64,000 nucleotides of DNA from Metridium senile (taxonomy: Eukaryota; Cnidaria; Anthozoa; Actiniaria; Metridiidae), in contig OX459108.1 of the NCBI GenBank assembly GCA_949775045.1, positions 14,345,711 through 14,409,710 on the forward strand. The letters run 5' to 3'. Shown piece after piece: positions 37,878-52,800 of the stretch. Each line of letters starts with the position of its first letter. The stretch's first letter is position 1. Made by a program: the position numbers and the translations under genes. Under the pieces are notes generated by a model. It did not search any database, was not told where the DNA came from, and saw only the letters and a program-made list of their open reading frames with translations.

Positions 37878-40800
37878 GTAGTCATAATCATCAGAGGCAT
37901 CACAATTATCATCACCATCGTCATTGCATCATCACAATCATCATAATCATCCGATTATCATCACCATTGTCATCATCATCACAATCACCATCATCACAAT
38001 CACCCGATAATCATCACGACCATCATAATCATGATCATAATCATCAGAAGCATCATTTTAACAACATTTGCTTACTAATATATTATGCCAGCTCAAGATG
38101 TTTTTCGTACTTTTTCATTAACTATAATGCAAATACTGTTATTTTCTGGCAGCTCAAGATGTTGTTCATACTTTCTCATCAAATATAATAAAAATACTGT
38201 TATTTCAGTTTCTGGCAGCTCAAGATGTTTTTCATACTATTTCATCAAATATGATAAAAATACTGTTGTTTTCTGGCAGCTTAAGATGGAGCTTGAGGCG
38301 TACAGATCGTCGTATACAGAGATAACCCTTTACATGTCACAAGTAGAAACCATTGTGTTAACGAAGTTAGACTCTGATGGACGACAAGAAAACCCTCAGG
38401 AAGAACATCAGATTGCTAAGGTAAGATGCAACTCCCTTGACAGCTGGTAGAAGGCAGTAATTGATCGACTGAATGACTGAATGACTGAATGACTGCTGGA
38501 CTTACTGACTGACTGACTGACCGACTGATTGATTGATTGATTGATCAACTGACTGACTGACTGACTGACTTCTGGACTTACCGACCGACTGACCGATCGA
38601 CGGATTGATTGATTGATTAATCGATTGCTGAATTGATTGATTGATTGATTGCTGAATTGATTGATTGATTGATAGCTGAATTGATTGATTGATTGATTAA
38701 TTAATTGATCCATTTGTTGATTGATTGATCGATTTGTTGATTGACTGATTGATCGATTTGACTGCTGGACTGCTGACTGCTGGACTGACTGACAACCAGA
38801 CCGACTGACGGCCGACACACTGATTGATTGATTGACTAACTGACTGATTCCAGTTGATTGATTGATTATTCACATGCACTTGGCTGATTGACTGTCGCAC
38901 AGACAGACGAAATGACTTATTGCATACTAATTCATTGAGTGTTGGAATGATGTATTGTGTTTAATGGTACAGGATCTTACAAGAGATACTTCAAACCACG
39001 GGACCGATGTCAATGACGTCACATTCAAGGGGCAAACACTGATAGAAAATGGCAAAATAAGTGAAAACGACCAGCATGAAATCAAAACACAGATTGATGA
39101 CCTGAAAATACGATGGGAAAAGCTCATAATACTCGTGTCACGGCTTAGCAAACGGTAAGAACTAGCTTGCGTGACAATGTTGTCAATTGCGTGACCATTG
39201 CTTTAATTGCGTGACAGTCGTGTGGGTATTTTTCTAGCAATAAATATCGCGTGACAACTATAGAGGTTTTTTATTATATTAATCAAATCATGCGCAGCTA
39301 GATTCTCTTCAATTATATGTTTATTTTCTATACTGGACAAGAGCTTTTCTTGCAAAAAAAAATTGTTATTGCTATTAATCCTTAATATGGGACAGATCCT
39401 GAAATTTTTCAGGGGAATGTCCGAATTGCAAATGAAGGGCTCTTAAGGTGTTGAGGGTGTCGGGTCCCTAAATGTCTTAAAAATAGGGTTTATTGCGGTG
39501 CTAGGGGTGACCGGTGCCTGAAAGGACACCCCCTAGATCCGCCCCTGACAATTGTATGGTTAATGTTTTCTTGGTGAATGACTTTAGATGTCAGACATCA
39601 TCGGTTGTACCGAAACTAAGACAAGTAGAGTATTACGTGACATGGATCAGACAAACATCGCATGACGTTCAGCAGAAAGGTCACGCAACGACACCAGACC
39701 AAATGGCGCAAGAACTACAGGATATCGAGGTAATGTTTCATCATAACAAACTAGCGTGACAATACTGGATTCAGCTGTATTATCATTGTCGTCATCGCCA
39801 CCAGTATCATTATCATTATAATGATAATGATAACCGTTATCATTATAATCATTATCGTCACTGTCAGTCATCATCCTTATCATCAGCATCATCATTATCA
39901 TGACTTATCATATATCACATTATTTTTGTCATTATCATCATTACTAGTGCTGCTTCTATCATCATCACCACCACCAACGCCACCATAATTATCACCATTA
40001 CTATCACCATCACTAAAAAAACTAAGTATGCGCCTTAGAATATTGGCATTAATTCTTAGGTTTTCATAGGCTTTTCATAGGCTTTTCATAGGCTTTTGAT
40101 TGGCTTTCCATAGGCTTTTCATTGGATTTTCATAGGCTTTTCACGGGCTTTTCATAGGCTTTTCATAGGCTTTTCATAGGCTTTTCACGGGCTCATTTTC
40201 ACGGGCTTTTCATAGGCTTTTCATAGGCTTTTCATTGGCTTTTCATTGGCTTTTCATAGGCTTTTCATAGGCTTTTCATAAGCTTTTCATAGTCTTTTCA
40301 TAGGCTTTTCATTGGCTTTTCATAAAGTTTTTTATAGGCTCTTCATAGGCTTTTTCTTCGTAATAATAATCCTATTATTGCTTCAATACTGTAATTATTT
40401 ATGTTTTGTAGGAAATCATGTCAGACATCGATGAGAATGAGCCCAGCATTGACAAGACCATCAAGGGAGCCGAGGAAGTCTGTGACGATGATTCTATTGA
40501 TCAGGATGTGAAACGTGGTATTCAGACTCAGTTGAATGTACTTGTGCAGGAATGGGAAAAGCTGAAGAAAGACACTCTAGGGAAACAGATTGGGTATGGA
40601 ATTTCACAAATATTTTAGATACAATCATGATCAATATTATCATTACCATAATCATCATCATCATTATCAATATAATCATGATAGCCGACACTACCATCAT
40701 TATATTCATCAACATCATTGCTATCAGCATCAGCATCACCACCACCACCAATCATCTTTATTCCATTAGCATCATCACCACCATCATCATTAACGTCATC

Positions 40801-41182
40801 GTCATCAGCACCACTACCATCAAGTTCGTCATTATCATCGCTATCATTATCATCATCATCACCTATGACGTTGAAGAAGCTAAGAAAAATAACTGTTTCA
40901 TTTTAACTACATGTGTAGTTTACAGCAAGCAACCGAGTCGTTACCAAAAAATGAACCAATCACATTAGTACAAGATGCTGGTACCGTAGAGTCAACACCA
41001 CCAACCTCGCCCCCTGCGTATCAGGTAGAGGTCAGAAGAATCAACGTCAAGAGCCCTCCCCCAAGGTAACCAAATAAATCATAATAGAAATTCAAGATTT
41101 TTAACGTTTTAAAATTAAATCGTTAGAGAGCAAGCACGGAAGATTTCTTATATAGAATACGTAGTACATGATGATGATGGTA

Positions 41183-41238
<56 letters not shown>

Positions 41239-41361
41239 AATGATGATGGTGATGGTGATGATGAGAAGGAGGAGTAAAGGGAGAAGGATGGTGATGATGG
41301 AAATGATGATGATGGTGATGAGCAGGAGGAGGGGAGGAGGAGGATGGTAATTATGATAATT

Positions 41362-41427
<66 letters not shown>

Positions 41428-44400
41428 GTTGTGATGATAGCTATGGTTATGATACCAATCTGGTTATAATAATAAAAAAACGATAGAATTAAATGGATGA
41501 CAACCGATACCTGAATGTAAGAAAATTACATTTTTTTGTTTTCTCTCAGCCCTCGTCTACCTATAGACAACCAAGCAGACGAAAAAATTCGAACATGGAA
41601 GCGAAAACACGACGAAGCACGTGACGTCATCAGTGACTGTGAAGTAGATGTGAAGAAACTAAAGTTTGAAGATGATTCCGTGCAGTTCAATGAACTATAT
41701 GAGGTACATTCATTATACTATATGCAATTGTGTTTGCTAGGAATCATTATATCTTGTGGATTTTCAAGCTGGCTCTCCTTGCTTTTGTACAAACATGGTC
41801 TGCAATATAGGACTTACAGTTGTCAAAGCCATATATGACAAACATATAGAATATTGAGGGAGAGGATAAGGCGAGGGAGGACTTTTTTATCTACATACTG
41901 AATACAACTTTAATGAGAATTAACTACACTGTACGCGTCTGATAAAGTATGACAATTTCACTGAAGCAATTCCTATTTATCAGGTCTGTAATAAAAAGAT
42001 CCAGCAAGCAGACTTTATCGTCGTTGATACAGTCAAACATGGTCAAGATCTTGTCAAGGACACCTCGTTGGACGAAGAAAACGTTGATATGGTGGCAAAT
42101 GAGCTAGAGAACCTTGTAGCTGATTATGATGATCTTTTGATGCAACTGGATGAAACAAAACTAAAGTGAGTTGATGATGATGATGATGATTGTGATGACT
42201 ATGATGATGTTGATGTCTATGACGATGATGAAGATGATGACTATGATGAAGATGATGACGATGATGACTATGATGATGATGACTAGGATGATGATAACTA
42301 GGATGATGATGATGTCTATGATGATGACGATGATGAAGATGATGATGACTATGATGATGATGACTAGGATGATGTTGATGTCTATGATGGTGATGATGAT
42401 TGTTATGATGCTGGTTATGATGTCTGATGATGATGACTACGATGATGGTGATTTCTATTATGATAATGATTGTTATGATGATGGTTATGATGACGATAAT
42501 GATGCTGATGCTGAGGATGACGTAGCCTACGAGTAGTTTTTTTTAATCACTGATTATGTGGTTCTGGAGGGAAAAGAGTTACTTCTCGTAGTCTGAGAAT
42601 AACGATAATGAAGATGATGATGCCTGATGAATGTGAGAATGATGATAACAACTAAAACACCTCTTACCTTCCAATTCGTTCCAGGATGGATGAAAACGTT
42701 AACAGCGATCAATCACAAGTACAACAAGACCTCGAGGACTGGGAAGCCACGAGAGATGAGCTGCGTCCTAAGATCTCAAACTGTCATGTTAAGTTGAGGA
42801 AGACAAAGAACAAGCCCATTCCTTACGAGAGAGTTGAATTACGGCTGTATGCGCAAGAAGTTGAGGTAAGCTTCTTCTTAGTGTTATTCACAATATAGAA
42901 ACACGTCCGTGGTAATGATAAAAACAATGATAATGATGATGATTGATAAAAACAATGACGATGATGATGATGGTGATGATAATGATGATGATAAAAATGA
43001 TGATGATAAAAATAATGATGCTGATGATAAAAATAATGATGATAATGATGATGATAAAAGTAATGAGGATGATGAAAATGATGATGATTAAAGTAATGAG
43101 GATGATGACTATGAGAAGGATGATGATGATAAAAAATGATGAGGATGAATATAATGAGGATGAAAATAACGAGGATGATGGTTACGAAAATAATGATGAG
43201 TATTATTTCGATAACGGTGAAAATGATTGGGATAATTATGATCTAAAGATAATCATGAATCTATGAATAGTGTTCTTTTACCTAGGACTAGGTTTCCAAT
43301 GTATGTTATTAGCCTTATTGATCAAATTTATAAATACAACCTAGATAAATTTCTACTCATTATGAAACTTTTTTTTCTGATTTCTTAGAGTTGTCAAGAA
43401 GATGTAATGCAGTTAGAGCCAGAGGTAGCTGGGTTTATCGACCATGGTAATGATCTTCTGCAAAATGACAGGATGAACAACAACGACAAAGAACTTGTAG
43501 CGAGGAATATGCACGAGATTGACAACCAGTTTAGGACCATCAAAGAAGACAGCAACGAGTTCAAAAAACAGTAAGATATTCAAACACATTTTGTCAATCA
43601 AATCAAATCAAATTTATTGCCCATTAAAATAAAATTAAACTTTACAATTTTACAATAAAAAAATACAATAAATTAATTGCCATGCATATGCATATGTAGA
43701 TAGTGGTTTTTGTGTGTGGGTCTCGTGAAAACGATATATTAATAATGAATTTGATAAGAAAAATCAGACTATATTTTTTCAGTCTTTAATTACAATTTAG
43801 GTAAGAGTTGTACACCTCTTTGAAAAATAGTTTTCAACTAGGTGATCTGCTTTTATGCTTTTATCTTACTATGTTTTCCTTTGTTTAGGGTCGAAGAGGT
43901 TGTTCGCCAAGAAGAGGCCAAGAAAGTGGACCAAATCGATGAATGGAAGGGTATTAGAGATGATCTCAAACCCAAGATTTCCAAACAGTTTGTATTGTTG
44001 AAGCAGTTGAAAGATAAGCCTGTTCCCTTTGAACGAGTTGAAATTCGTCTACGTGGTAAAGAAGTGAAGGTAAATTATATATATTTCTAGATATTTTGAT
44101 TGTTTGTCTGTTTGTCTGTCTGTTTGTTTGCTCGTTTGTTTGATTGTAGGTTTGTTTGGTTCTTGTTTGTCAGGGTTTTTTTTTTCTCAATTGCTCGTCT
44201 GTTTTGTTTGTTTGTTTGATTGTCTGTTTGTTTGTTTGTTTGTTCGTCTGTTTGTTTGTTTGTTTGCTCGCTCGTTCTTCGTCTGTTTGTCCGACTGTTT
44301 GGAGTGATTAAAAAGACATTGTTTTCCATAAATTCAGCCTAGTCTTGAAGAAACCACGTGCTTGCCCAACCCATGGCCATCCCTTTACTAGAAAAAAAAA

Positions 44401-47400
44401 AAACAGAAATATAGATTTCCAATCCTACAATAATGCTTTAATGTTGATACTCCTTACACAGTAATCACTATACTAGGGGGTTTTGTTTAACTAAGTTACG
44501 ATTTCTACTTCATCTAGGCCTGTCACGAGGAAGTGACGTCACTCGACCCGGAAGTAAGTCGTTTCATGGACAAAAGTCACGAACTTATCCAAGGCGGGAA
44601 GCTGGACGATGATGAAAGGAGACTGGTGACTAAAGACATGAAGGATGTTGATGAACAGTATGAAGAACTGAGAAGTGAAAGCAAGAAATTGAAAAACAAG
44701 TAAGTGGGAAAATGAAAATATACTTGCTCAACACAGGGAGCCCATTTTTATATTCATAAAATGAGCATAAGACACGTGACTGTTTTTCTGCACGCCAATT
44801 AGTCAGCTTGACCTCAATTTGCACTTCGATGTCCAATTATAACTAAGTATACCCTGCGAGCAGAGGTTCCTTTCTCTTACCTAGAGCTTAGTTTACCTAT
44901 GCGCATGCTTGCAGGGTAAACTAAGTAGCAATCTTGAATTTCCGAGTCTATCTTACTATTATCCACGATTTCGTTGACTGTTAGGTTGTGCTTTATTATT
45001 TTAGTACTTTAACCAGCAAACCTTAGGCCTCGTAACCCGGTCGTAGCCTGGTCGTAGCCTGGTCGTAGTCTGTTCGTAACCCGGTCGTGTCCCGGTCATA
45101 GCCTGGTCATAGCCTTGTCGTAGCCCAGTCGTAACCCTGTCGTAGCCCAGTCGTGGACCGGTCGTGGCCAGGTCGTAGCCTGGTCGTAAACCGGTCGTAA
45201 CCCTGTCGTAACCCGGTAAAAGCCTGGTCATAGCCAGGTCGTTAGCTGACTAGCCTCGTGTTCACGTTGGAACACAATAGTGTTTTCACATATAAGAGAG
45301 GCTAGCCAGGCAAAAACAATAGTTATTCAAATTGGTCATCATTTTCTCACCGGTGTATTAATTTCTTCAAACCGCCACATATCTATAACCATTAAAAATA
45401 ACTTAAGAAATATTATCAGAACATCAAAGAAAAGCAATTAACAAATACAATAGAAACTTGACAGAACAAGTATCATTCCAGCACGAACTTTAAGCGATAG
45501 TCGTATTGTTGACATCGGTTTCCATGGAAACCTCAAGAAAAGTGTTCTTATCTGAATGACCCTATCAAGAATACCAAAAACCCGCTGAATTATCTGTAAC
45601 TAAATCGCAGTGTATTGCTGTATAAATTATATTAAAGTTAGATTGTGGAATGTGTGCTTTAATTCTGCAATATAAATGGAAACTAGCTAGTAAACTAGTA
45701 TAGGTTAAAGTTAAGTTAAGTCAACATTTTTTACGGTGTTACAAATTTCATTCTATTACCTATCGTTTATATCAAACACCGACGCAGCCTATACTGGTTT
45801 ACTCGCTAGTTTATATTCAAATTCAGTAGAAATAGGTTTGCTGAATAAGTTATAGTAGGATTAAAGAATGTGTCCCGGACAGTGCAGTGCAGAATAAAAG
45901 GCTTTAATTCTGCACTTGCGATATGTTCGACTCTGTCCCGTTATCTTAACCTCAGTCACTATATTACTTCAAGAAACATATTCGTGTTCGATTGCAGTAT
46001 AATTAAAAAGAAGGACCAGTCTATTAACTCTGGAAGGATAAAGGAATGTGGCCATTAATTATGCATTTGTGATATGTTCAATTCTGTCCCGTTATCTTAA
46101 CCTCAGTGTACGTACGTCATTAAAAAAATACTCTAAAAGTTATCATCTGAAACTTGATAGCGTCGGATTGCTGTTTAAATTTAAAGAAGGACCTAGGAAT
46201 GCGCGCTTTCATTCTGCGCTTGTGATGTGTTCTGAATATGGGGCATTCACAATCAATTGATATTTCACAAGCTGAGAAAAGATTCTCGCGGAGATTTACT
46301 GAACAAGAAGCCGTACGAACGTTAAGGTCAGAGAACCCTTGTACAACTTTTAATAACTATACTCGTCTAGAAACATTTTTTTTTAAACATATTTTATTTA
46401 CATATTAACCCCAAGAGCAAGAGTTCATCAAGGGGGTCTATATATTATTTACAATATAACAAATTAAATGGAGTTTTAGGACTAGAACAAAGTACTTATA
46501 ATAAATATAATATAATAAAAAAAAGTTTTTTTTTTGCACCGCAAAAAATAATGCTTAGTTTTTTTCGGAGTCGTTTTCTGGCTTATACATAATCATTTGG
46601 GCTCAGAATGCAAAGGTTTTATTAGTGAATTCGAGTAATTGAAGCATTGTTCGATTTTTATGGTTCTTTGCAATTAGAAGAAATAACGCTTACAAATGTA
46701 AGAAAATGTTTTGAAAAATATTTTTTATAGATATTTTATGGATATTTTATGGATATTTTATAGATATTTTATAGATTGTTTATATTTTTACATACCAAGA
46801 TATTACCAGATATTTCTGAAAAAAACACTAGCAAAGTGATTGATAATTCATATACATTTTTGGCATTATTCCTGATAATATATTCCTAAAATTGAAACAT
46901 TGTTATAATTGTCATTTAAATTAAACAAAGAAAAAAAACAATCAGTTTTATGGAGTTTTTGCAGCTGGATAATTAAAATGTCATTCGATATCAGTATTAA
47001 AGTGATTATGTTTAATTTCCTTCTATATTGCTTAGCATTGTTTAAATCGTTATCATTCTGCAGTGGATACTAATAGTTATGTAAACTTTCAGGTTGACAT
47101 TCTGACCTGGGAGATTAGTAGATAATATATTTCGATGTCGTAAAAATTAATTAATCTTTTTTTTTTTTCTGGGAAAAATAAGAAAACAAGAAGAAAAGCA
47201 TTTACACTTTGTTGCATTTTTTATTCATTCATTCATTCATTATAATTTCATTCAGTTATTCATTCATTCGATAACTCATTCATTCATTCATTCATTTATT
47301 TATTTGTTCATTTATTTATTTGTTTATTTATTCAATTATTTGTTTATTTATTCAATTATTTGTTTATTTATTTATTCATTTATTTATTCATTCATTCATT

Positions 47401-47559
47401 CATTCATTTATTTATTTATTTATGTATTTATTTATTTATGTATTTATTTATTTGTTTATTTATTTATTTATTTATTCATTCATTCATTCATTTATTCATT
47501 TATTTATTTATTTGTTTATTTATTTATTTATTTATTCATTTATTTATTTATTTGTATAT

Positions 47560-47610
<51 letters not shown>

Positions 47611-49787
47611 TTATTCTATTCCCGTTCATTCCATAGAGTCGAAGAGTTGATCGAGAAGGAAGATAAGAAATCGTTCGATTTGACAAAATGGAAAAACTGG
47701 AAACATTCCATCTTTACCAACTTTGATACCATATCAGACACCATCGACGAGATAAAATCTATCAGCACTTCCAAGAATCTAGACTCTTTGGAACACAACC
47801 TTTTGTTATCAAAGGTATTTGGAATTAACTAATGATAATTATCAGGAAGGGACCATTTGATATTTGATGAGGGGGGATGGGGTGGGGGGAAATTCTAACT
47901 TTGTTTGATATATTTTTCCGTCTTCAAGTATTGCACGATAATAGACCTTTTCACGGTTAATGTCCACAACCTCAGCCTCGACAGCGTGTAATAGATTTTT
48001 TACCACATTTGATAATTTTCTCGCTTTCTGATTGGCCGAGAGGTAAATAAGAGTACATACCACGGTTGCTATTTTGCTCATTATCTTTAATGTGACTTCG
48101 TCTCGTGGATCCACAACAATTTAGACGATTCGATCACGCCAACCGTGGAAAATAAGAGGACATACCACAATAAACTATCTTAAATTTGTTAAATTTACAA
48201 TTTGTGGTAATTTAAGGAATATACACATTATCAAACAATTGAAGCTAATTTGAACACTTATTCCACGGGGTGTAGTCAAATTGTATAGAATATATTCACG
48301 CCATCGAGAATGAGGTTGTTCGACTCGAACCATGATAACGTGTAATCTTTGCTGTTGGTGTTAATTGAAAAAAGAATACGAAAAGTAAAAGAAAGAAATG
48401 AAAGGTAGTTCTTCTTGTTCTTACCACAGGAAGCCCTTGTCAGGGCGAGTCTGATAAAAATTCCTGCGAAAAGCAAAGGAAGCCCATGAGTTCGAGATTT
48501 GTGTACTTAAATATATTTTTTGTTATGCACTTGTGGGCCACCGTAGAAACTAAAGATTAAAACGTAAAAACGTTGAATTATTAATACCAAAATACCTTGT
48601 GATTCGAGGTGATCCACCTTTTTTGCTTTTATTTCAATTTTTCCATTTGTCCTCTTACAATCATCCTATCCTCTATCAGAAATGTGTCGACGATTTGAAA
48701 AATCTGGAACCAGAGATCCAGTCTGCATTGGAGTTTGGACAGGAGACTAGGGATAAGAGTCCTTTGACAGAAGACGAGAAGGAAGAGATAGCCAAAGACA
48801 TGGAAGAAATGCGCAAAAGATACAACTCATTAAAAGACGACGCTAGCAACCAGAACGAATGGTAAGAGATCAATATAAGTTCGAATGGTCTGGGTGTGAT
48901 TGTTAACTAATTAGGTAAAGTGACTCTCAATTGGCTGACCATTTACTTTTATAATAGTCAACTCCACAGTTCCCTGTGCTATCTTGAAAGGTAGCCGGGC
49001 CTTTGCATCGAGGCGAGACGAACGTTGAGCTTGTAATATGATAGAGACACGTGAATAATTGTCCCACAAGGTGTTAAAAGGTCTCTATCATTGCCTTGAC
49101 TAAATGATGCAGGAATGATCCCTCCACATATATCAACATGTGAAAAGAGTTGTGTGAAAAAAAAGTATGTAATAAGAGGTACTTAACATAAGGTAGTCGT
49201 ACCTATTATCGTGCTTTTTGTAAAAAATAATATATTTTCTATTCTACGTTAAAGTTTATTGAAAAACGTGAACTGGGTTCAACAGCAGCCATAATTGTTT
49301 TAATTAATTTTGAAGCAGTTTTTTAGAAGATATATAATATTATATATTTTTTACGAAAAGCACGATACTAGGATGTTCGCGATAATAGGTATGACTACCT
49401 TCTAAGTTAAATGAAGAGTGTAGTAGAAACTTCATTAAACAGCTAAAACTAAATTATTGGTTGTTGTTTTGTCCAGGTTGTCGGTCTATCTCGAGGAGCA
49501 AGAGACATCAAAGGCTGATGCTCTTGAGAGATGGCAGAAGACTAAACAACAACCATCTGATATGATTGACGCTTGTCAATCAAAGGTTGATGCATTAGAT
49601 GATTATCCACAGACAAAGGAGGATTTGGAATCAGAGTTAGCTAAAGCAAAGGTGCATGAATGACAATCAACATTATCATCATCGTCATCATCATTACCAA
49701 CATCATCATTATCATTCTTATCATGGTCGTCAGCCACCATCATCATAATCATTGTCGTTGTTACTATCACTATTATGATCATCATTG

Positions 49788-49839
<52 letters not shown>

Positions 49840-52800
49840 ATATTATCATGATCATCGTCGTCGATCATCATCATCACCATCATTGTCAGTGCTCTCACAT
49901 TAGTCTTCATACTTCAATCTTTTTCAGGAATATGCTACAGAACTGCCAGTGATATTCGAGGAAGTGAAGTCATGCTACGAATACTGTAACACACTACTAG
50001 CTGATGACTTGCTGAACCAAACTGAAAAAGACCAGGTTCAAAACGACGCAGAGGAGATTGGGGCCAAATTTAAATCCTTACAAAGTGATGTCGAGATCAA
50101 ACAAAAAAGGTTGGATTCAAATTTAGATATAATTATATTTTGCTTCTTCTAAGACTGGGTTTTGGAAAAGGGGTATCCAGCTCTTAAAATGACATATTAG
50201 TTCCCAGGGACGCTCGGCGGCACAGAGTCAGACTTGTAGTAGACTGGGTTCTAGGAGGGAAACAACAAGCTCTAGCCCTAGACCCCACACCGTATCCCCT
50301 GGTGATACTAACAATAAATCAATAAATGAAAGACTTAAAATAAAATAAATATATAAATCATACGGTCGTTACCATCCTCGGGAACCCAGGGGTATTCTTC
50401 TGTCGCTCGTTTCTCGCTTCCACAACATATACCCCTGGGAACGTAGTCTGTTGGAGCTTGTTCCGGAAGTCAAAATTCAAACTTATTTAACGACTTTCTT
50501 TGAATGGTTATCTTGATTTTCATTGGTCGACCTAATAAGGTCGACCAATCAGGAAAGAGCTGAATTTTGACTTCCGGAACAAGCTCCAACAGACTACGTT
50601 CCCAGGGGTATATGTTGTGGAAGCGAGAAACGAGTGACAGAAGAATACAGCTGGGTTCCCGAGGATGGGTCGTTACCGAATCTCCCTAGCCAGTGGATAA
50701 TATATATATTTTCGATACACTCACACTCACTGCCCTTACATTAAATATTTTAGCATACAACACTGCTGACATTATTTATACTAGCCCATGTACAACTATG
50801 CTGGTATTCAGAGGGCCCCTGCAAACCTGACAGTAATCGAGCATATTGGGGTAAAATGGAGGGGGCGGGGGAAATAACATTACTACCCCTACATTCAGTA
50901 TTTTTACATCACACAACACTCAACCCACATATAAATACATACATACATGCATACATTCAAACAAACTATATTTAATGTGGGTAGACAAATTCAGGAACCA
51001 AAAATGACTGGTTTTCAATTCGGCCCATATGATGGAACTCCATACCTGATGAAATTAAAAACACTAAATCATTATCTTTATTTAAGTGTAAACTTAAGTA
51101 TTTCCTTTTCTCCCAATATCTTGCATGACTTTTATTTAAATTGTACATGTAAGGCGCATTGAGATTAGAAATTCGCCATAGAAATACATTAAATTATTAT
51201 TATTAATATATCTTTTTTGATTTTTAGAACTGACGATTGGTATTAATAATTAATTAAAAGCAATCCTAAATTGTTCTATAGAGGTGTCCCCTATTGTCCA
51301 CTGTTTATTGTACTTGTGTAGTGTTTTTTGTTTTTTTTTTGTTTTGTTATAATCCATGCATAAATTAGGATCTCAAACGGAAACTAGCGAGTAAACTAGT
51401 ATAGGCTGCGTCGGTGTTTGATATAAGCGATAGGTAATAGAATGAAATTTGTAACACCGTAAAAAATGTTAACTATGCAACTTCTCTAAAAGTTAAAGTT
51501 ACTAAAAGTAAAATAAACATTTCTTACGGTGTTATACATTTCATTATATGACCTATCTATTATGATCTCATATAATAGAAATTGCTCTGGAATGACAAGA
51601 ATGTATGATTTATAAACACAGGCTGCAGGAACAACTCAACCATAGAACAGCCTACGACGAGCAAGAAGCAATGAGGTTCGCTAAGTTGTCTGAGTGGAGG
51701 AAGGCCAAAGATAAACTCGAAGATATCTTGAAGGATTTCCAGAGGAAATTTCGCTCATTGCAATCGTTACCAGAGCCCAAGAATGTCGCAGAGACGGAAC
51801 GAAGGATCAATAATACTGCGGTAAGTTGAGGAGTGATATGGACCGATGAATTAGTCGATATTGAATTCTTAAGTGTTATTTATCCTGTAACTCTTCTAGA
51901 GACTTTGATGGCTTTTTGACTCTTTCTTGAATAATGCAAAGTTAATATTTCTTTAAGTCAAATAAAATAACAAGTTTTAAAAGTGTGTGTTTTTATAAGT
52001 AGCACTCTGTTTTAGCATGTTGCGTTTTATTTATTTTATTAACATAAACTTTTATTGGAATTCCAAAACATTTCTAAAACGTTACATTATTTAATCAAAA
52101 GTGCTCTAGGAGTGAACAAACTTAAAATGATCACATATTCTCACCCCTAAATATTGAATTATTTTCTTTATTTCTAAAAGTTTTTCTGAAACATAGTTTA
52201 CATAGAATCATAGTAGTTTCATTATCTAATACAATCAAAATCACTGATTTATGGGAGATGCATGCAAACTGATAAAATATTTACACTGTACACTTCTTTA
52301 CTCATTCTTCGATTTTTTTCGAAACTGAAACAATTCGTTTATTTGCATATAAGCATTTTTTTAAAGTCTACTGTAAATATATGTTATTCTTAATAATTTT
52401 AAAATGTTTTGAAATTCTTAACTGGGTAAATTAAAATCCATGATAATTTTTCCAGTACATTTTTGGAAACAGAAGTATGGTTCTTTTTTAGCTTAAAACT
52501 ATTAAAGTTTAGCACACTATTAAACAAATTAATTCAAAAGTTTCAATAGGGTTTCCGCTCGAAAAGTTTTCAAAAGAATTGAATATTTAAGTAATATGCT
52601 CCTTTAGTTTGTACATATAAAATATCATTAGTGCACTCAATGATTGTTTGTATTTTCTATATTGAGAATGTGATTGTGTATAAAGTTTTTAAGCTGCTTT
52701 CATTCAAGCTATTCCGTGTTAGACACTTTCGATACCGTAGAGATGCAAATGTGAATTAAGGTGTGATAAGCTTTGTTCTAAGAAACTACTAGTAATTCTA

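Noticed and set aside
40924..40926. Alternative acceptor TTTACAG for exon 13
   Set aside because: Joined to exon 12 it shifts the frame and meets a stop (CAT-TAG) soon after; the earlier TGTAG keeps the frame.
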